In this document: positions 15,107-23,445 of the stretch, in pieces | How positions within the stretch are numbered: the first letter of the stretch is position 1 | Layout: each line of letters begins with the position of its first letter | Source of the DNA: SIG701 sp045539595 | Lineage (GTDB): Bacteria; Bacillota; Clostridia; Oscillospirales; CAG-272 | Assembly (NCBI GenBank): GCA_045539595.1 | Contig: JAZQFQ010000084.1 | Coordinates: forward strand, 1 to 64,000 | DNA: 64,000 nucleotides | Direction of reading: 5' to 3' | Notes under the pieces: model-generated | The model's database searches: none | What the model saw: only the letters and a program-made list of their open reading frames with translations | What the model was told of the DNA's origin: nothing | Translations under genes and position numbers: made by a program

Positions 15107-15625
15107 ATGCCATATACAAACGAAGACATCATCGATGCGCTGTACAGGCTGTATGAGCAATCGATGTATTTTGAAGCATACAAAATATTGCATGACGAAT
15201 ATTTGGCAGAGGATGCCCTCCATGAAGCGTTTTTGCGACTGATACGAAATCGCAGCAAGATTGTGGATCCCGCATCGCCGTCCGTGCGCAGTTACGCATA
15301 CAAAGCCGTGCGGAGTGCCGCGCTGGACTTATACCGCAAACAAAAGAAACAGCGCGAAAACTGTCTGGTATTGGACGAGACCATCGAAAACACGACAGCA
15401 GCAGAGGAAGTGATGACGAATCTGCCGCTGTCCATACTGGCGGAGCTTCCGCCAAAATACGCGTCCGTCATGCGATGCCTGTTTCTGGACGGGCTGAGTG
15501 TCCGGGAAACAGCGGCTGTGCTGAAAATCAGTGAATCTCTGGTGAGAAAACGATGCGAGCGTGCCCGCAAACTCTTAAAAGGGTCACCCATACATACCGA
15601 AAAGGAGATACATTGTGAAAGATAA
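15107..15625 (+). CDS. ECF-type RNA polymerase sigma factor
   Basis: 172 aa. Sigma region 2 is at the N-terminus (IIDALYRLYEQSMYFEAYKILHDEYLAEDALHEAFLRLIR) and region 4 at the C-terminus (LPPKYASVMRCLFLDGLSV, then RETAAVLKISESLVRKRCERARKLL, the helix-turn-helix). The size is typical of extracytoplasmic-function sigma factors. ATG 15107 follows GGAAAGGAG. The downstream gene overlaps by 11 nt and encodes a single-pass membrane protein, so the pair is expected to work as a sigma/anti-sigma unit responding to an envelope signal. Confidence 0.88.
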   Translation: MPYTNEDIIDALYRLYEQSMYFEAYKILHDEYLAEDALHEAFLRLIRNRSKIVDPASPSVRSYAYKAVRSAALDLYRKQKKQRENCLVLDETIENTTAAEEVMTNLPLSILAELPPKYASVMRCLFLDGLSVRETAAVLKISESLVRKRCERARKLLKGSPIHTEKEIHCER

Positions 15626-16955
15626 ACATATTTTTTCAAAATCGTACACCGAGCGCAAAGAAGCGGTAATGAATGCCCTTCGGCGTGAAGAGACGGCGGA
15701 AAAGAGCGGCTGTGCGAGTTCCGCTCCCCGTATTCCACTCAGAATTCTGGCTTGCGCCGCCCTTCTGTCTGTTCTGACTGTCAGCGCATATGCGGCGGTA
15801 CAGTGGATTGAATTTCGGTTGGTACGGGATGGAGATGAAACCCACATTCATGCCAGCCTGAATGAAACAGGAGATACCTCCGCTGATCGGGAGGAAAAGC
15901 CCCCGCGCAGTTGGAACGCGGAAGAGGGGGAGATCAGCGTTCGCCTGCTCATCCCCGATCTGCCCTCCGATATGAGGGAAATAGAAAACACCAACGGAAA
16001 ATACTACAGCGATGACACCTCCCGCGGCATGACCGTCAACGGTATCGACCTTCGCCGCAGTGATCTGGATCAGATCATCGGCGGCAATGCCGATATCCAG
16101 CAGATCGATGCGGGCGGAAAGCCAATGTACGTAATCAAAGGCCACAGTGAGGCGGCATACTACAATCGCACGGCGTATATTTTGCTGCAGGAAGAGGAGC
16201 TTGTTCTGAAGTTTTGGGTGAGCTACGGCATCACGGATGAGGAACTTCTTGCCATGGCTTCCACGCTTACGCTGGAGGAAACCGATGATCCGTGGCTCGC
16301 GCTTCCGATCAGCAATGAGGTCAGCGATGATTCCTTCGACTGGACGACGCCAATCGTCATAGAACGCGATCCCGTTTACGAGGCGGATCTGCTGGAAATC
16401 GGAGAATCCGTCCGCGCCGCCAACGACTGGTACACCGCAACGGTGAACCGCGTGGAAATCCACGACAACATCCATGTACTGAATCGGCATTGCATCACCC
16501 GGAAGGATTATGTGGAAAGCTTTATCGACGACTCCGGAAAATTGATTCCTTACACGCGTACAGAGAAAATACTCGTTCAGGATGGGCAAGGATGGGCTTT
16601 GCAGTACGGTGAAGATGTTTCCGTCACAAAGAAGCTGTATGTCGTAACGCTGACCATGGAGGATGTAACCATTATTCCGGACGATGAGGCGGCAAACGAA
16701 AGAATGCTCAAAGCCTGTGTCAACGGCTTTAATCTGAAGGGATACACAATTTCCGACGGCAAGGTGGAGATGACATCCATAGATGCCGCGGTCAACAGAA
16801 AGCCGGAATCACATTCAGGCAATGGCGAAGGCATTTATCGGGAGTATCTTGGCAATAACCAATGGAAGATCGCTTTCTTGATCGATAGCGACACCGCAGT
16901 GGGAGATCTTGTGCTCTACGATGAAACCTGTAAGATTTACGTAAAGATTCAGTAA
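15615..16955 (+). CDS. Single-pass membrane protein, putative anti-sigma factor (DUF4367-like)
   Basis: 446 aa, starting with GTG 15615 six nt behind AAAGGAGA inside the end of the sigma gene. About 45 basic/charged cytoplasmic residues (FSKSYTERKEAVMNALRREE) precede one membrane helix (LRILACAALLSVLTVSAYAA), leaving about 380 residues outside. The region around residues 150-235 (MYVIKGHSEAAYYNRTAYIL, then LVLKFWVSYGITDEELLAMA) fits the DUF4367 pattern of clostridial anti-sigma-like proteins. The N-terminus probably binds the sigma factor; the outer domain would be the sensor. No zinc-finger anti-sigma motif is visible, so the anti-sigma role is inferred from operon and topology. Confidence 0.75.
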   Translation: MKDKHIFSKSYTERKEAVMNALRREETAEKSGCASSAPRIPLRILACAALLSVLTVSAYAAVQWIEFRLVRDGDETHIHASLNETGDTSADREEKPPRSWNAEEGEISVRLLIPDLPSDMREIENTNGKYYSDDTSRGMTVNGIDLRRSDLDQIIGGNADIQQIDAGGKPMYVIKGHSEAAYYNRTAYILLQEEELVLKFWVSYGITDEELLAMASTLTLEETDDPWLALPISNEVSDDSFDWTTPIVIERDPVYEADLLEIGESVRAANDWYTATVNRVEIHDNIHVLNRHCITRKDYVESFIDDSGKLIPYTRTEKILVQDGQGWALQYGEDVSVTKKLYVVTLTMEDVTIIPDDEAANERMLKACVNGFNLKGYTISDGKVEMTSIDAAVNRKPESHSGNGEGIYREYLGNNQWKIAFLIDSDTAVGDLVLYDETCKIYVKIQ

Positions 16956-16981
16956 CGCAAGACAGCATTCCCTCGCACAAC

Positions 16982-17008
16982 AAAAAGCACGCTTCGGCGT
17001 GCTTTTTT
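16982..17008 (+). terminator. Terminator of the sigma/anti-sigma operon
   Basis: AAAAAGCACGC-TTCG-GCGTGCTTTTTT. Confidence 0.85.
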
Positions 17009-17053
17009 GCGCAAATCGGCCGCGCAATTGTTTCGATCCTGTTATATAAACAA

Positions 17054-17082
17054 TTGCAAATCCCTCTCATGTGTGATATAAT
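17054..17082 (+). promoter_or_regulatory. Promoter of the CotH-fusion gene
   Basis: TTGCAA (17054-17059), 17-nt spacer ending TGTGA, TATAAT (17077-17082), 64 nt ahead of the TTG start. Confidence 0.8.
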
Positions 17083-17146
17083 ACGTGTGTATATTGGAAA
17101 ATTGCGGGAAATACGTATTTCGTGCAGTGTGTGGGAGGGATATACC

Positions 17147-19165
17147 TTGAGAAAAATTTTCATTGTCCTGCTGGCTCTGGGCATTGCTTGCTGTGCCATT
17201 GGCGGATGTCAAAAGGTGCCGGACGTTCCTGCAAGCGGCACGGAAGATACAACCGCCATCCCGCCGGAGACAGATTCTACGCCGGAAGAACCGGAGGTTC
17301 CTCCCATAGATGTGAACACCGTGCTCGGAAATACCGAATATGCACTGATCGTGTCGGATCCGGTAAGCCAACAATACGTCATTGCCAGCGCGCAAACCAA
17401 TCTGGGAAATCTCTGCGCCGATGCCTATCGCAGTGCCGCGGATGCCGATGCGGCGATCGTATGCGCCGCCGAGATCGGCGGCGGCCTCGCCCCGGGCGAT
17501 ATCACCATAGCGGATGTGTTCGGCGTGCTCCCCGTGGAAAGCGATCTGATTACGGTGCGGGCCACCGGGGCCGCGATCCTGGACTGTCTTGAAATTGCAT
17601 ACCGTCATCTTCCCGCCGCCAATCCCGAATATGCGCATGTGAGCGGCCTAACGCTCGTTTTGGATTTGAACACACCCTCGCCGGTTCAAATGGACAAAGC
17701 GGGCAAAATCGTTGGCATTTCCGGGAAGCGGCGCGTACAAAACGTGCAGATCGGCGGTGTTGCTCTTGTCGAAGACGACACCTATACGATCACATTCAGC
17801 CAATCTGTCACCATCCAAATAGCGGACGTATTCAAAGATGCCGCCGCGGTAACGGATGCTGTCGTCAGCAATCGCGCGGCGATGATAACCTATATATCCG
17901 ATGGCTTATCGGGAATGGTGGGGGAGGAATACAAAAATCCGTTCGGGAATCAGCGCATCGGCGTGATCCCGCTGGGGCAGGTGGAGCTTCCCAACGCTTC
18001 GGGATTTCTGCCGCAGGTGTACCTTACCACCGACAACACCATCAGCCGTCAGGAATATGTTTCCTGCGCCATCACTGTACATGATCCCACCGGTGTGTAC
18101 AGCGATGTGTACGACACGGAATCCACTGTGAAAATCCGCGGGAACTCCACATCGGTAGGCAAAAAAACACCGTATAACATCAAGTTCTCCGACAAGGTGG
18201 AACTGCTTGGGTTGGGCAAAGGGAAAAAGTGGTGTCTGCTGGCCAATCTGTACGACAAAACCCAGCTGCGCAATACGATAGCCTATTCCTTTGCGCAGGC
18301 GATTGGGGTAAACTACACCTCCAATTCCTGCTTTGCGGAGGTATATCTAAATGGCGAGTACTGCGGATTGTATCAGATATGTGAGCCGATCGATGTGAGC
18401 AAGACCAAGGTGGATATTGACATCGACAACAATGAATATCTCATGGAATTGGAGCCGTATCGGGGATATTCCAATCCCTCCTGCATCGTCACGCCGACTA
18501 TCAATCTGATTTTGGGATATAACGAACCGGAAACGCCTACCACAGAACAACGTACCTGGCTCAAAAATTTCATGACGGATGCGGAAAATGCCCTTCTGTC
18601 GGGAGACTACGACCGGGTAAAGACCTATGTGGACGTGGATTCGTTCGCCAGATGTTATATCGTTCAGGAGTTGTTCAAGAATATCGATTATCTTTTGAGC
18701 AGCACCCGGTTTTATATAAAGGACAACAAACTGTATGAAGGTCCCGTCTGGGATTTTGATCTGAGTTCGGGAAACTGCTCGAAATCCTATTATCCGGCGT
18801 ACAATAACGTGGACACATCCGGGTTGTCCTACGAAGGGTTGCAGTGCGTCGGTCTGTTCAATCAGTATCTGTTCCGGTACGAAGAGTTCCGGGGGCTTGT
18901 TCGGGATCTTTATGTGGAATACCAGCCGATCATTGCTAATTTGTACCGGGATAATGAACTGGGTCCCAATCAAATTGACAGCCTGGTGGCGACGCATCGC
19001 GAAGGGATTGACCGGAACAATTCGCTTTGGACGACCAAAACGGGGTACAGCCTGTATGAGCACAGACCCGTCGACGGTACGTACGACGGCGAAATTGCGT
19101 ACTTGAAGGACTGGCTTGAGAAACGGAATGCATGGCTGTATGCATACTATTGTTCCGATCAATGA
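17147..19165 (+). CDS. Lipoprotein fusing a 5'-nucleotidase C-terminal domain to a CotH-type kinase
   Basis: 672 aa, starting at TTG 17147 behind GGGAGGG. A lipobox (AIGGC, Cys21) predicts anchoring outside the membrane, then a short Pro/Glu-rich linker. Residues about 55-245 fit the 5'-nucleotidase C-terminal (nucleotide-binding) domain: TNLGNLCADAYRSAADADAA, DITIADVFGVLPVESDLITV, RATGAAILDCLEIAYRHL; its metallophosphatase partner domain is absent. Residues about 295-660 are a CotH kinase domain: TVKIRGNSTSVGKKTPYNI, KKWCLLANLYDKTQLRNTIA, FAEVYLNGEYCGLYQICE and the metal-binding GPVWDFDLSSGN. CotH proteins are atypical kinases that phosphorylate spore-coat proteins in Bacillus. Followed by VTC, DUF4956 and beta-helix genes. 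The combination with a nucleotide-binding domain is unusual. Confidence 0.85.
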   Translation: MRKIFIVLLALGIACCAIGGCQKVPDVPASGTEDTTAIPPETDSTPEEPEVPPIDVNTVLGNTEYALIVSDPVSQQYVIASAQTNLGNLCADAYRSAADADAAIVCAAEIGGGLAPGDITIADVFGVLPVESDLITVRATGAAILDCLEIAYRHLPAANPEYAHVSGLTLVLDLNTPSPVQMDKAGKIVGISGKRRVQNVQIGGVALVEDDTYTITFSQSVTIQIADVFKDAAAVTDAVVSNRAAMITYISDGLSGMVGEEYKNPFGNQRIGVIPLGQVELPNASGFLPQVYLTTDNTISRQEYVSCAITVHDPTGVYSDVYDTESTVKIRGNSTSVGKKTPYNIKFSDKVELLGLGKGKKWCLLANLYDKTQLRNTIAYSFAQAIGVNYTSNSCFAEVYLNGEYCGLYQICEPIDVSKTKVDIDIDNNEYLMELEPYRGYSNPSCIVTPTINLILGYNEPETPTTEQRTWLKNFMTDAENALLSGDYDRVKTYVDVDSFARCYIVQELFKNIDYLLSSTRFYIKDNKLYEGPVWDFDLSSGNCSKSYYPAYNNVDTSGLSYEGLQCVGLFNQYLFRYEEFRGLVRDLYVEYQPIIANLYRDNELGPNQIDSLVATHREGIDRNNSLWTTKTGYSLYEHRPVDGTYDGEIAYLKDWLEKRNAWLYAYYCSDQ

Positions 19166-19191
19166 CGGAGGAGCGGTTCCTGCGTGTCAAC

Positions 19192-19215
19192 AAAAAGAGC
19201 CGCGAGGCTCTTTTT
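19192..19215 (+). terminator. Terminator after the CotH-fusion gene
   Basis: AAAAAGAGCC-GCGA-GGCTCTTTTT (apparent loop overlap of a few bases). The VTC gene therefore probably has its own promoter, which was not clearly seen in the 130 nt that follow. Confidence 0.75.
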
Positions 19216-19346
19216 GCTTTGGACAGCGAAATACAGTGGGGCTTACTTTTGCTGGTATTTGTGGGGCATAAAGGGTCGGGTTCTTTAGCCTGTTTTTAGG
19301 TGAATATGGTATCATGTATGTACAATGCGGGGAATGGAGGGGGAGC

Positions 19347-20111
19347 ATGGCGTATCAAACGGTGTTCCGGCGGTATGAACTGAAATACATGCTGACGCGG
19401 GAGCAGAAACAGATGCTTTTGCAGGCCATGGCGCCTTATATGGCTATGGATGCTTACGGGCGATCAACGATCCGCAACATCTATTTCGATACGGATACCT
19501 ATCGGCTGATCCGACGGTCGGTGGAAAAGCCGGCCTACAAAGAAAAACTGCGCCTCCGTAGTTATGCCCAGGCTTCCCGCGACAGCACGGTGTTTGTGGA
19601 ACTGAAGAAAAAATACGATAATGTGGTATACAAGCGGCGGCTTCCGCTTTCCGAAGCGGACGCCATGCAGTGGACGGCGGGCATAAAACCCTGCCCGGTG
19701 CAAACGCAGATTTCCCGCGAGATTGATTACTTTATGGAGTATTACGGCGGGCTGAAGCCTACGGTGTTTCTCTCCTACGAGAGGGAGGCCTTTTATGACA
19801 AGAACGGCGGGGATTTCCGGGTCACCTTCGATGATCGGATTCTCGCCCGGCAGGAGGATGTGGATCTGACCAGTCCCGCCTACGGCCAGCCGATTCTGGA
19901 GGAGGGAATGGTTCTCATGGAACTGAAATGCTCAGGAGGAATTCCCCTGTGGATGACGCAGGTTTTGTCCCGGGAGAGGATTTACAAAACCTCCTTTTCG
20001 AAATACGGCACGGCTTACGAAACCATGCTGTTCCCCCGGGTGGATTGGCATAACGCGCAGAATAAACAGGAGAAATGGAAAGATGGATGCAGTTTTTACA
20101 GGAATTTTTGA
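19347..20111 (+). CDS. VTC-domain polyphosphate polymerase
   Basis: 254 aa. The VTC catalytic tunnel fold is recognisable throughout: FRRYELKYMLTREQK, RNIYFDTDTYRLIRRS, YKEKLRLRSYAQA, VFVELKKKYDNVVYKRR, SYEREAFYD, FRVTFDDRI and VLMELKCSGGIPLWM, supplying the basic and acidic tunnel residues. In yeast Vtc4 this domain makes polyphosphate from ATP. The bacterial homologues are short cytosolic proteins usually next to a DUF4956 membrane protein, as here, where the two genes overlap by 29 nt. ATG 19347 follows GGAGGGGGAG. Polyphosphate synthesis is inferred from family, and the biological use of the product is not known. Confidence 0.88.
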   Translation: MAYQTVFRRYELKYMLTREQKQMLLQAMAPYMAMDAYGRSTIRNIYFDTDTYRLIRRSVEKPAYKEKLRLRSYAQASRDSTVFVELKKKYDNVVYKRRLPLSEADAMQWTAGIKPCPVQTQISREIDYFMEYYGGLKPTVFLSYEREAFYDKNGGDFRVTFDDRILARQEDVDLTSPAYGQPILEEGMVLMELKCSGGIPLWMTQVLSRERIYKTSFSKYGTAYETMLFPRVDWHNAQNKQEKWKDGCSFYRNF

Positions 20112-20775
20112 TACGGAATTTGTGAGTGCCATTAGCGTCAGCGATTTTTTGCTGTGCCTGGGGGTGTCCCTTTTGCTGGGCCTTGTGATGGCGGCGGCCT
20201 ATATGTGGCGGGGGGAATACACCAAAAGTTTCCTGATCACATTGGCTCTTTTGCCGGCGGTGGTGTGCGTGGTGATTATGATGGTCAACGGAAACATCGG
20301 TGCCGGTGTAGCGGTGGCGGGGGCGTTCAGCCTGGTTCGTTTCCGCTCCGCCCCCGGCTCCGCCAAGGAGATCGTCACCATTTTTCTCGCCATGGGCGCC
20401 GGATTGATCGCCGGTATGGGATATCTTGGTTTTGCCGCGCTGTTTACGGTGATTATGTGCGCCGTGTTCGTGCTGTATGATCTGGTGGACATCCGCGGGC
20501 GCCGACTTCCCACGGCACACAAGATGATCAAGATCACCATCCCCGAGGATTTGGATTACACCGAGGTGTTTGACGATATTTTCGCGGAATACACCAAAGA
20601 GCACGAGCTGGTGCAGGTTAAGACCACCAACATGGGCAGTATGTTCCGGCTTACATACCATGTGATCCTGAAGGATTGTTCTGTGGAGAAGGCGCTGATC
20701 GACCGTCTGCGTACCCGGAACGGCAATCTGGAGATCATGGTGTCCCGACAGGAAAGCCGCTCGGGAGAGTTGTGA
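20083..20775 (+). CDS. DUF4956 membrane protein, partner of the VTC polymerase
   Basis: 230 aa. Four N-terminal membrane helices (about residues 20-140) include the conserved AGAFSLVRFRSAPGSAKEIV loop, the hallmark of DUF4956, with Arg/Lys residues suited to binding an anionic polymer. A C-terminal ferredoxin-like cytoplasmic domain follows (KMIKITIPEDLDYTEVFDDI ... KALIDRLRTRNGNLEIMVSRQE). It overlaps the VTC gene, which argues for coupled production and a complex. By analogy with the membrane part of yeast Vtc proteins it might form a channel that passes polyphosphate across the membrane; this is inference. Confidence 0.87.
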   Translation: MDAVFTGIFDTEFVSAISVSDFLLCLGVSLLLGLVMAAAYMWRGEYTKSFLITLALLPAVVCVVIMMVNGNIGAGVAVAGAFSLVRFRSAPGSAKEIVTIFLAMGAGLIAGMGYLGFAALFTVIMCAVFVLYDLVDIRGRRLPTAHKMIKITIPEDLDYTEVFDDIFAEYTKEHELVQVKTTNMGSMFRLTYHVILKDCSVEKALIDRLRTRNGNLEIMVSRQESRSGEL

Positions 20776-20787
20776 GGAGGAGCGAAT

Positions 20788-22956
20788 ATGTATAGAAAAA
20801 GGATAGCGCTGGGGTTGTGTGTGCTGCTGCTTGCGGGATGCGCCAACACCCCCGGACAGGATTTTCCGGATGTGCCGGATATGCCCGGTGCTCCCGGTGA
20901 AGGGGATTTCGGCGGGGACACGCTCCCTTTGGAAGAGGATGATCCGGCTGCCGGCGAAGCGCCGGACAATCTGGGACTGTACGACGGATTTTTCGGCGGG
21001 GATTCGGAGGGAACTCCTGTCCACGAGATTTCCATTGAATGTATTTCCGGCACGCCGAATGCGTACGTCCTGGACGGAGATACCCTGCGCTTTACGGCGG
21101 TGGGGGAGGAAACGGTGTACGCTGTCTCCGGGAAATTCACGGGTAATATCGTGATCGATCCGGGGGAGGACCAGCGGTTTGAATTGGAATTCCGCGGCTT
21201 TTCTCTGATCAGCCATCAGGCGAATCCCATCACGGTGCTCAGCGGCGACAAGGTTACGCTGACGGCCAAAAAGAATTACGAAAACTATCTGTACGATATG
21301 CGGGAGGCGGTGGATGCCGCCGATGAGACGCTGCACGCGGGGGCGATTTGCGCCGCGGCGGATCTGGAGATATCCGGCAAGGGTGCATGGACGGTCGTGT
21401 CCGAAAACAACAACGGCATCCATACCAAAGATGATTTGTCGGTGAAGAATCTGACCCTGACGGTGGCCTGCGTGGACAACGCCCTCAAGGGCAATGACAG
21501 CGTGGAAATCACGGGCGGCAATCTGACGCTGATCGCCACCGGCGGTGACGGCATCAAAACATCCAACAGTAACATCTCCGAAAAAGGGAATCAGCGGGGA
21601 ACGGTCACCATTGCGGGCGGCAGTCATACCATTTACGCGGCGTGCGATGGAATCGATGCGGCCTATGACGTGCACATCGAGGGGGAGGATACCGTACTGT
21701 CCATCTTTACGGATAAATATTCTGCCTATTCCGAGGAGGTCACAGCGGTGTCCGCGGAGGGGTACTATATCCGCTTCACGAGCAACCAGTACAAATACTC
21801 CGTGAAATATTCCAATTCTGACACCGATTTCCTTTGGGTCAATGCGGAATATCATTCCTCAGTAGAAGGCGGGCGGAGTACGTACTATTACTATGCGTTC
21901 CCCAAACAGGATGCGTACAGCCGTATGCAGTTCTTTGTCTATTCTTCCGATATGGAAATGGGGCAGGATAGGGAGTATCTGGTGGCGTCGGATGCCATGA
22001 CACCCAACACGGCTTACGATACTTTTGCGCTGACCAGCCGCGGCAATCAGCTTTCCTACAGCTGGACCAACTACACCACCAAAATCCAGGAGGGCGGCTT
22101 CGGCGGCCGTCCGGGAGGGCCGGGCGGCCCCGGTGGATTTGGCGGTATGCAGGACGGTAATACCGACAAGGGAGACTATTCCACCAAGGGAATCAAGGCG
22201 GCCAATGAAATCGTGATCACGGCAGGAACTATCGCGATCAAATCCTACGACGATGCGATTCACGCCAACAACGATACTGCCTTGGAGAATGGGGAAACGC
22301 CCCTCGGCCATGTGACGGTGAGCGGCGGTGTCCTTACCCTGTATTCCAACGACGACGGAATCCACGCGGATGGGGCGGTCAGCATAACGGCGGGCCGGGT
22401 CTGTATCGAAAACTGCTACGAGGGCGTGGAAGGAACCACGGTACACGTGGCAGGCGGCGCGGTATCCATGACCGCCAAGGATGACGGAATCAACGCCACA
22501 ACCACCACCGGGACGGCGGTCCGCATCAGCGGCGGCACGGTCTATATTTACTGCAGCGGTGACGGAATCGATTCCAACAGCCGTACCTCGTACGCCGGCA
22601 TCGCTTTTGACGGCGGCAACACGGTGGTTATCTCCACCTCCGGCGGCAATTCCGCCATCGATACCGAACAGGGATACAGTTATACGGGCGGGGCGGTGGT
22701 CGCCATCATGCCCCGGGGCGGTATGTCGGGCGAAGCCACCCATTGCCGGAATTTCACAAGCGTGGGCAAGGCGACGCAGCTTACCCTTACCGGGGATCAG
22801 TATCTGGTGGCCGGCATCGGGGACAGCACGGCCACGGTGCGTATTCCCACCACAATGAGTGCCCAGGTGATTGTGCTGGGCGATTCGTCCCCCACGCTGG
22901 AAACTACCGATTCCGTCACGGTTTCCCTGGACGATAACGGCGTTTGCTGGAAATAA
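20788..22956 (+). CDS. Large surface lipoprotein, DUF4353 carbohydrate-binding-type beta-helix
   Basis: 722 aa. Signal peptide and lipobox MYRKRIALGLCVLLLAGC (Cys18), then an acidic, Gly/Pro-rich linker (about residues 19-75). The rest is built of short repeats such as ISGKGAWTVVSENNNGIHTK, ITGGNLTLIATGGDGIKT, VSGGVLTLYSNDDGIHAD and AGGAVSMTAKDDGINAT, typical of the DUF4353 'carbohydrate-binding domain-containing' family and of a right-handed beta-helix with Asp-Gly-Ile turns. A Gly/Pro-rich spacer (residues about 435-455, GGFGGRPGGPGGPGGFGG) splits the helix in two. It ends the CotH/VTC/DUF4956 cluster 12 nt after DUF4956. A possible substrate or scaffold for surface modification. Confidence 0.85.
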   Translation: MYRKRIALGLCVLLLAGCANTPGQDFPDVPDMPGAPGEGDFGGDTLPLEEDDPAAGEAPDNLGLYDGFFGGDSEGTPVHEISIECISGTPNAYVLDGDTLRFTAVGEETVYAVSGKFTGNIVIDPGEDQRFELEFRGFSLISHQANPITVLSGDKVTLTAKKNYENYLYDMREAVDAADETLHAGAICAAADLEISGKGAWTVVSENNNGIHTKDDLSVKNLTLTVACVDNALKGNDSVEITGGNLTLIATGGDGIKTSNSNISEKGNQRGTVTIAGGSHTIYAACDGIDAAYDVHIEGEDTVLSIFTDKYSAYSEEVTAVSAEGYYIRFTSNQYKYSVKYSNSDTDFLWVNAEYHSSVEGGRSTYYYYAFPKQDAYSRMQFFVYSSDMEMGQDREYLVASDAMTPNTAYDTFALTSRGNQLSYSWTNYTTKIQEGGFGGRPGGPGGPGGFGGMQDGNTDKGDYSTKGIKAANEIVITAGTIAIKSYDDAIHANNDTALENGETPLGHVTVSGGVLTLYSNDDGIHADGAVSITAGRVCIENCYEGVEGTTVHVAGGAVSMTAKDDGINATTTTGTAVRISGGTVYIYCSGDGIDSNSRTSYAGIAFDGGNTVVISTSGGNSAIDTEQGYSYTGGAVVAIMPRGGMSGEATHCRNFTSVGKATQLTLTGDQYLVAGIGDSTATVRIPTTMSAQVIVLGDSSPTLETTDSVTVSLDDNGVCWK

Positions 22957-22966
22957 GAAATCAAAC

Positions 22967-22990
22967 AAAAAGAGCCGGGAGGCTCTTTTT
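22967..22990 (+). terminator. Terminator of the VTC-DUF4956-DUF4353 operon
   Basis: AAAAAGAGCCGGGAGGCTCTTTTT followed by further T. Confidence 0.85.
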
Positions 22991-23009
22991 ATTTTTCTCT
23001 CCAAACGTA

Positions 23010-23061
23010 TTGACAAAGAGTGTCTATCGTGTTAGACTATATATGACTAATCCATTAGACA
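23010..23061 (+). promoter_or_regulatory. Promoter and operators of the first BlaI/BlaR1 operon
   Basis: TTGACA (23010-23015), 17-nt spacer, TAGACT (23033-23038). Two dyads overlap and follow it: GTCTA-N6-TAGAC (23022-23037) and CTAAT-CC-ATTAG (23047-23058) continuing into TAGAC. Paired TAGAC/GTCTA half-sites over the -10 and start fit autorepression by the BlaI-type protein. Confidence 0.75.
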
Positions 23062-23073
23062 AGGAGCGAAAGT

Positions 23074-23445
23074 ATGGAAACGCCGAAAATTTTTGAAAGT
23101 GAATATAAATTCTGTCGGATTCTATGGGAGCACGAGCCGATTTCCACCTCGGAGCTGGTTCGGCTCTGTGCCGATCTGCTGGCGTGGAAACGTACCACCA
23201 CCTACACCGTCATCAAGCGATTGACGGAGCGGGGTGTGGTGAAGAACGAGAATTCCATCATCACCTCGCTCGTTTCCCGGGATCAGGTGCAATCCTCCGA
23301 AATCGACGAATTGGTGGAAAAGAAGTTTGACGGATCGCTGCCTGCGTTTTTTTCCGCTTTTACGAAAAGACAAACCTTGTCCGAGGGAGATCTGGACGAA
23401 TTGCAGGCCATGATCGACCGGGCTCGGAAAGGGGGAGGAAAATGA
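23074..23445 (+). CDS. BlaI/MecI/CopY family repressor (first pair)
   Basis: 123 aa winged-helix protein. The DNA-binding half has KFCRILWEHEPISTSELVRL and the recognition region AWKRTTTYTVIKRLTERGVV; the C-terminal half (QSSEIDELVEKKFDGSLPAF) is the dimerisation domain, and the Gly-rich tail ends the protein. In the bla/mec systems the repressor is inactivated by cleavage after BlaR1 senses a cell-wall drug. The BlaR1-like gene overlaps by 4 nt (ATGA). GGAGCG lies before the ATG. Dyad operators over the promoter suggest autoregulation. No beta-lactamase lies nearby, so the regulon is something else. Confidence 0.92.
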   Translation: METPKIFESEYKFCRILWEHEPISTSELVRLCADLLAWKRTTTYTVIKRLTERGVVKNENSIITSLVSRDQVQSSEIDELVEKKFDGSLPAFFSAFTKRQTLSEGDLDELQAMIDRARKGGGK

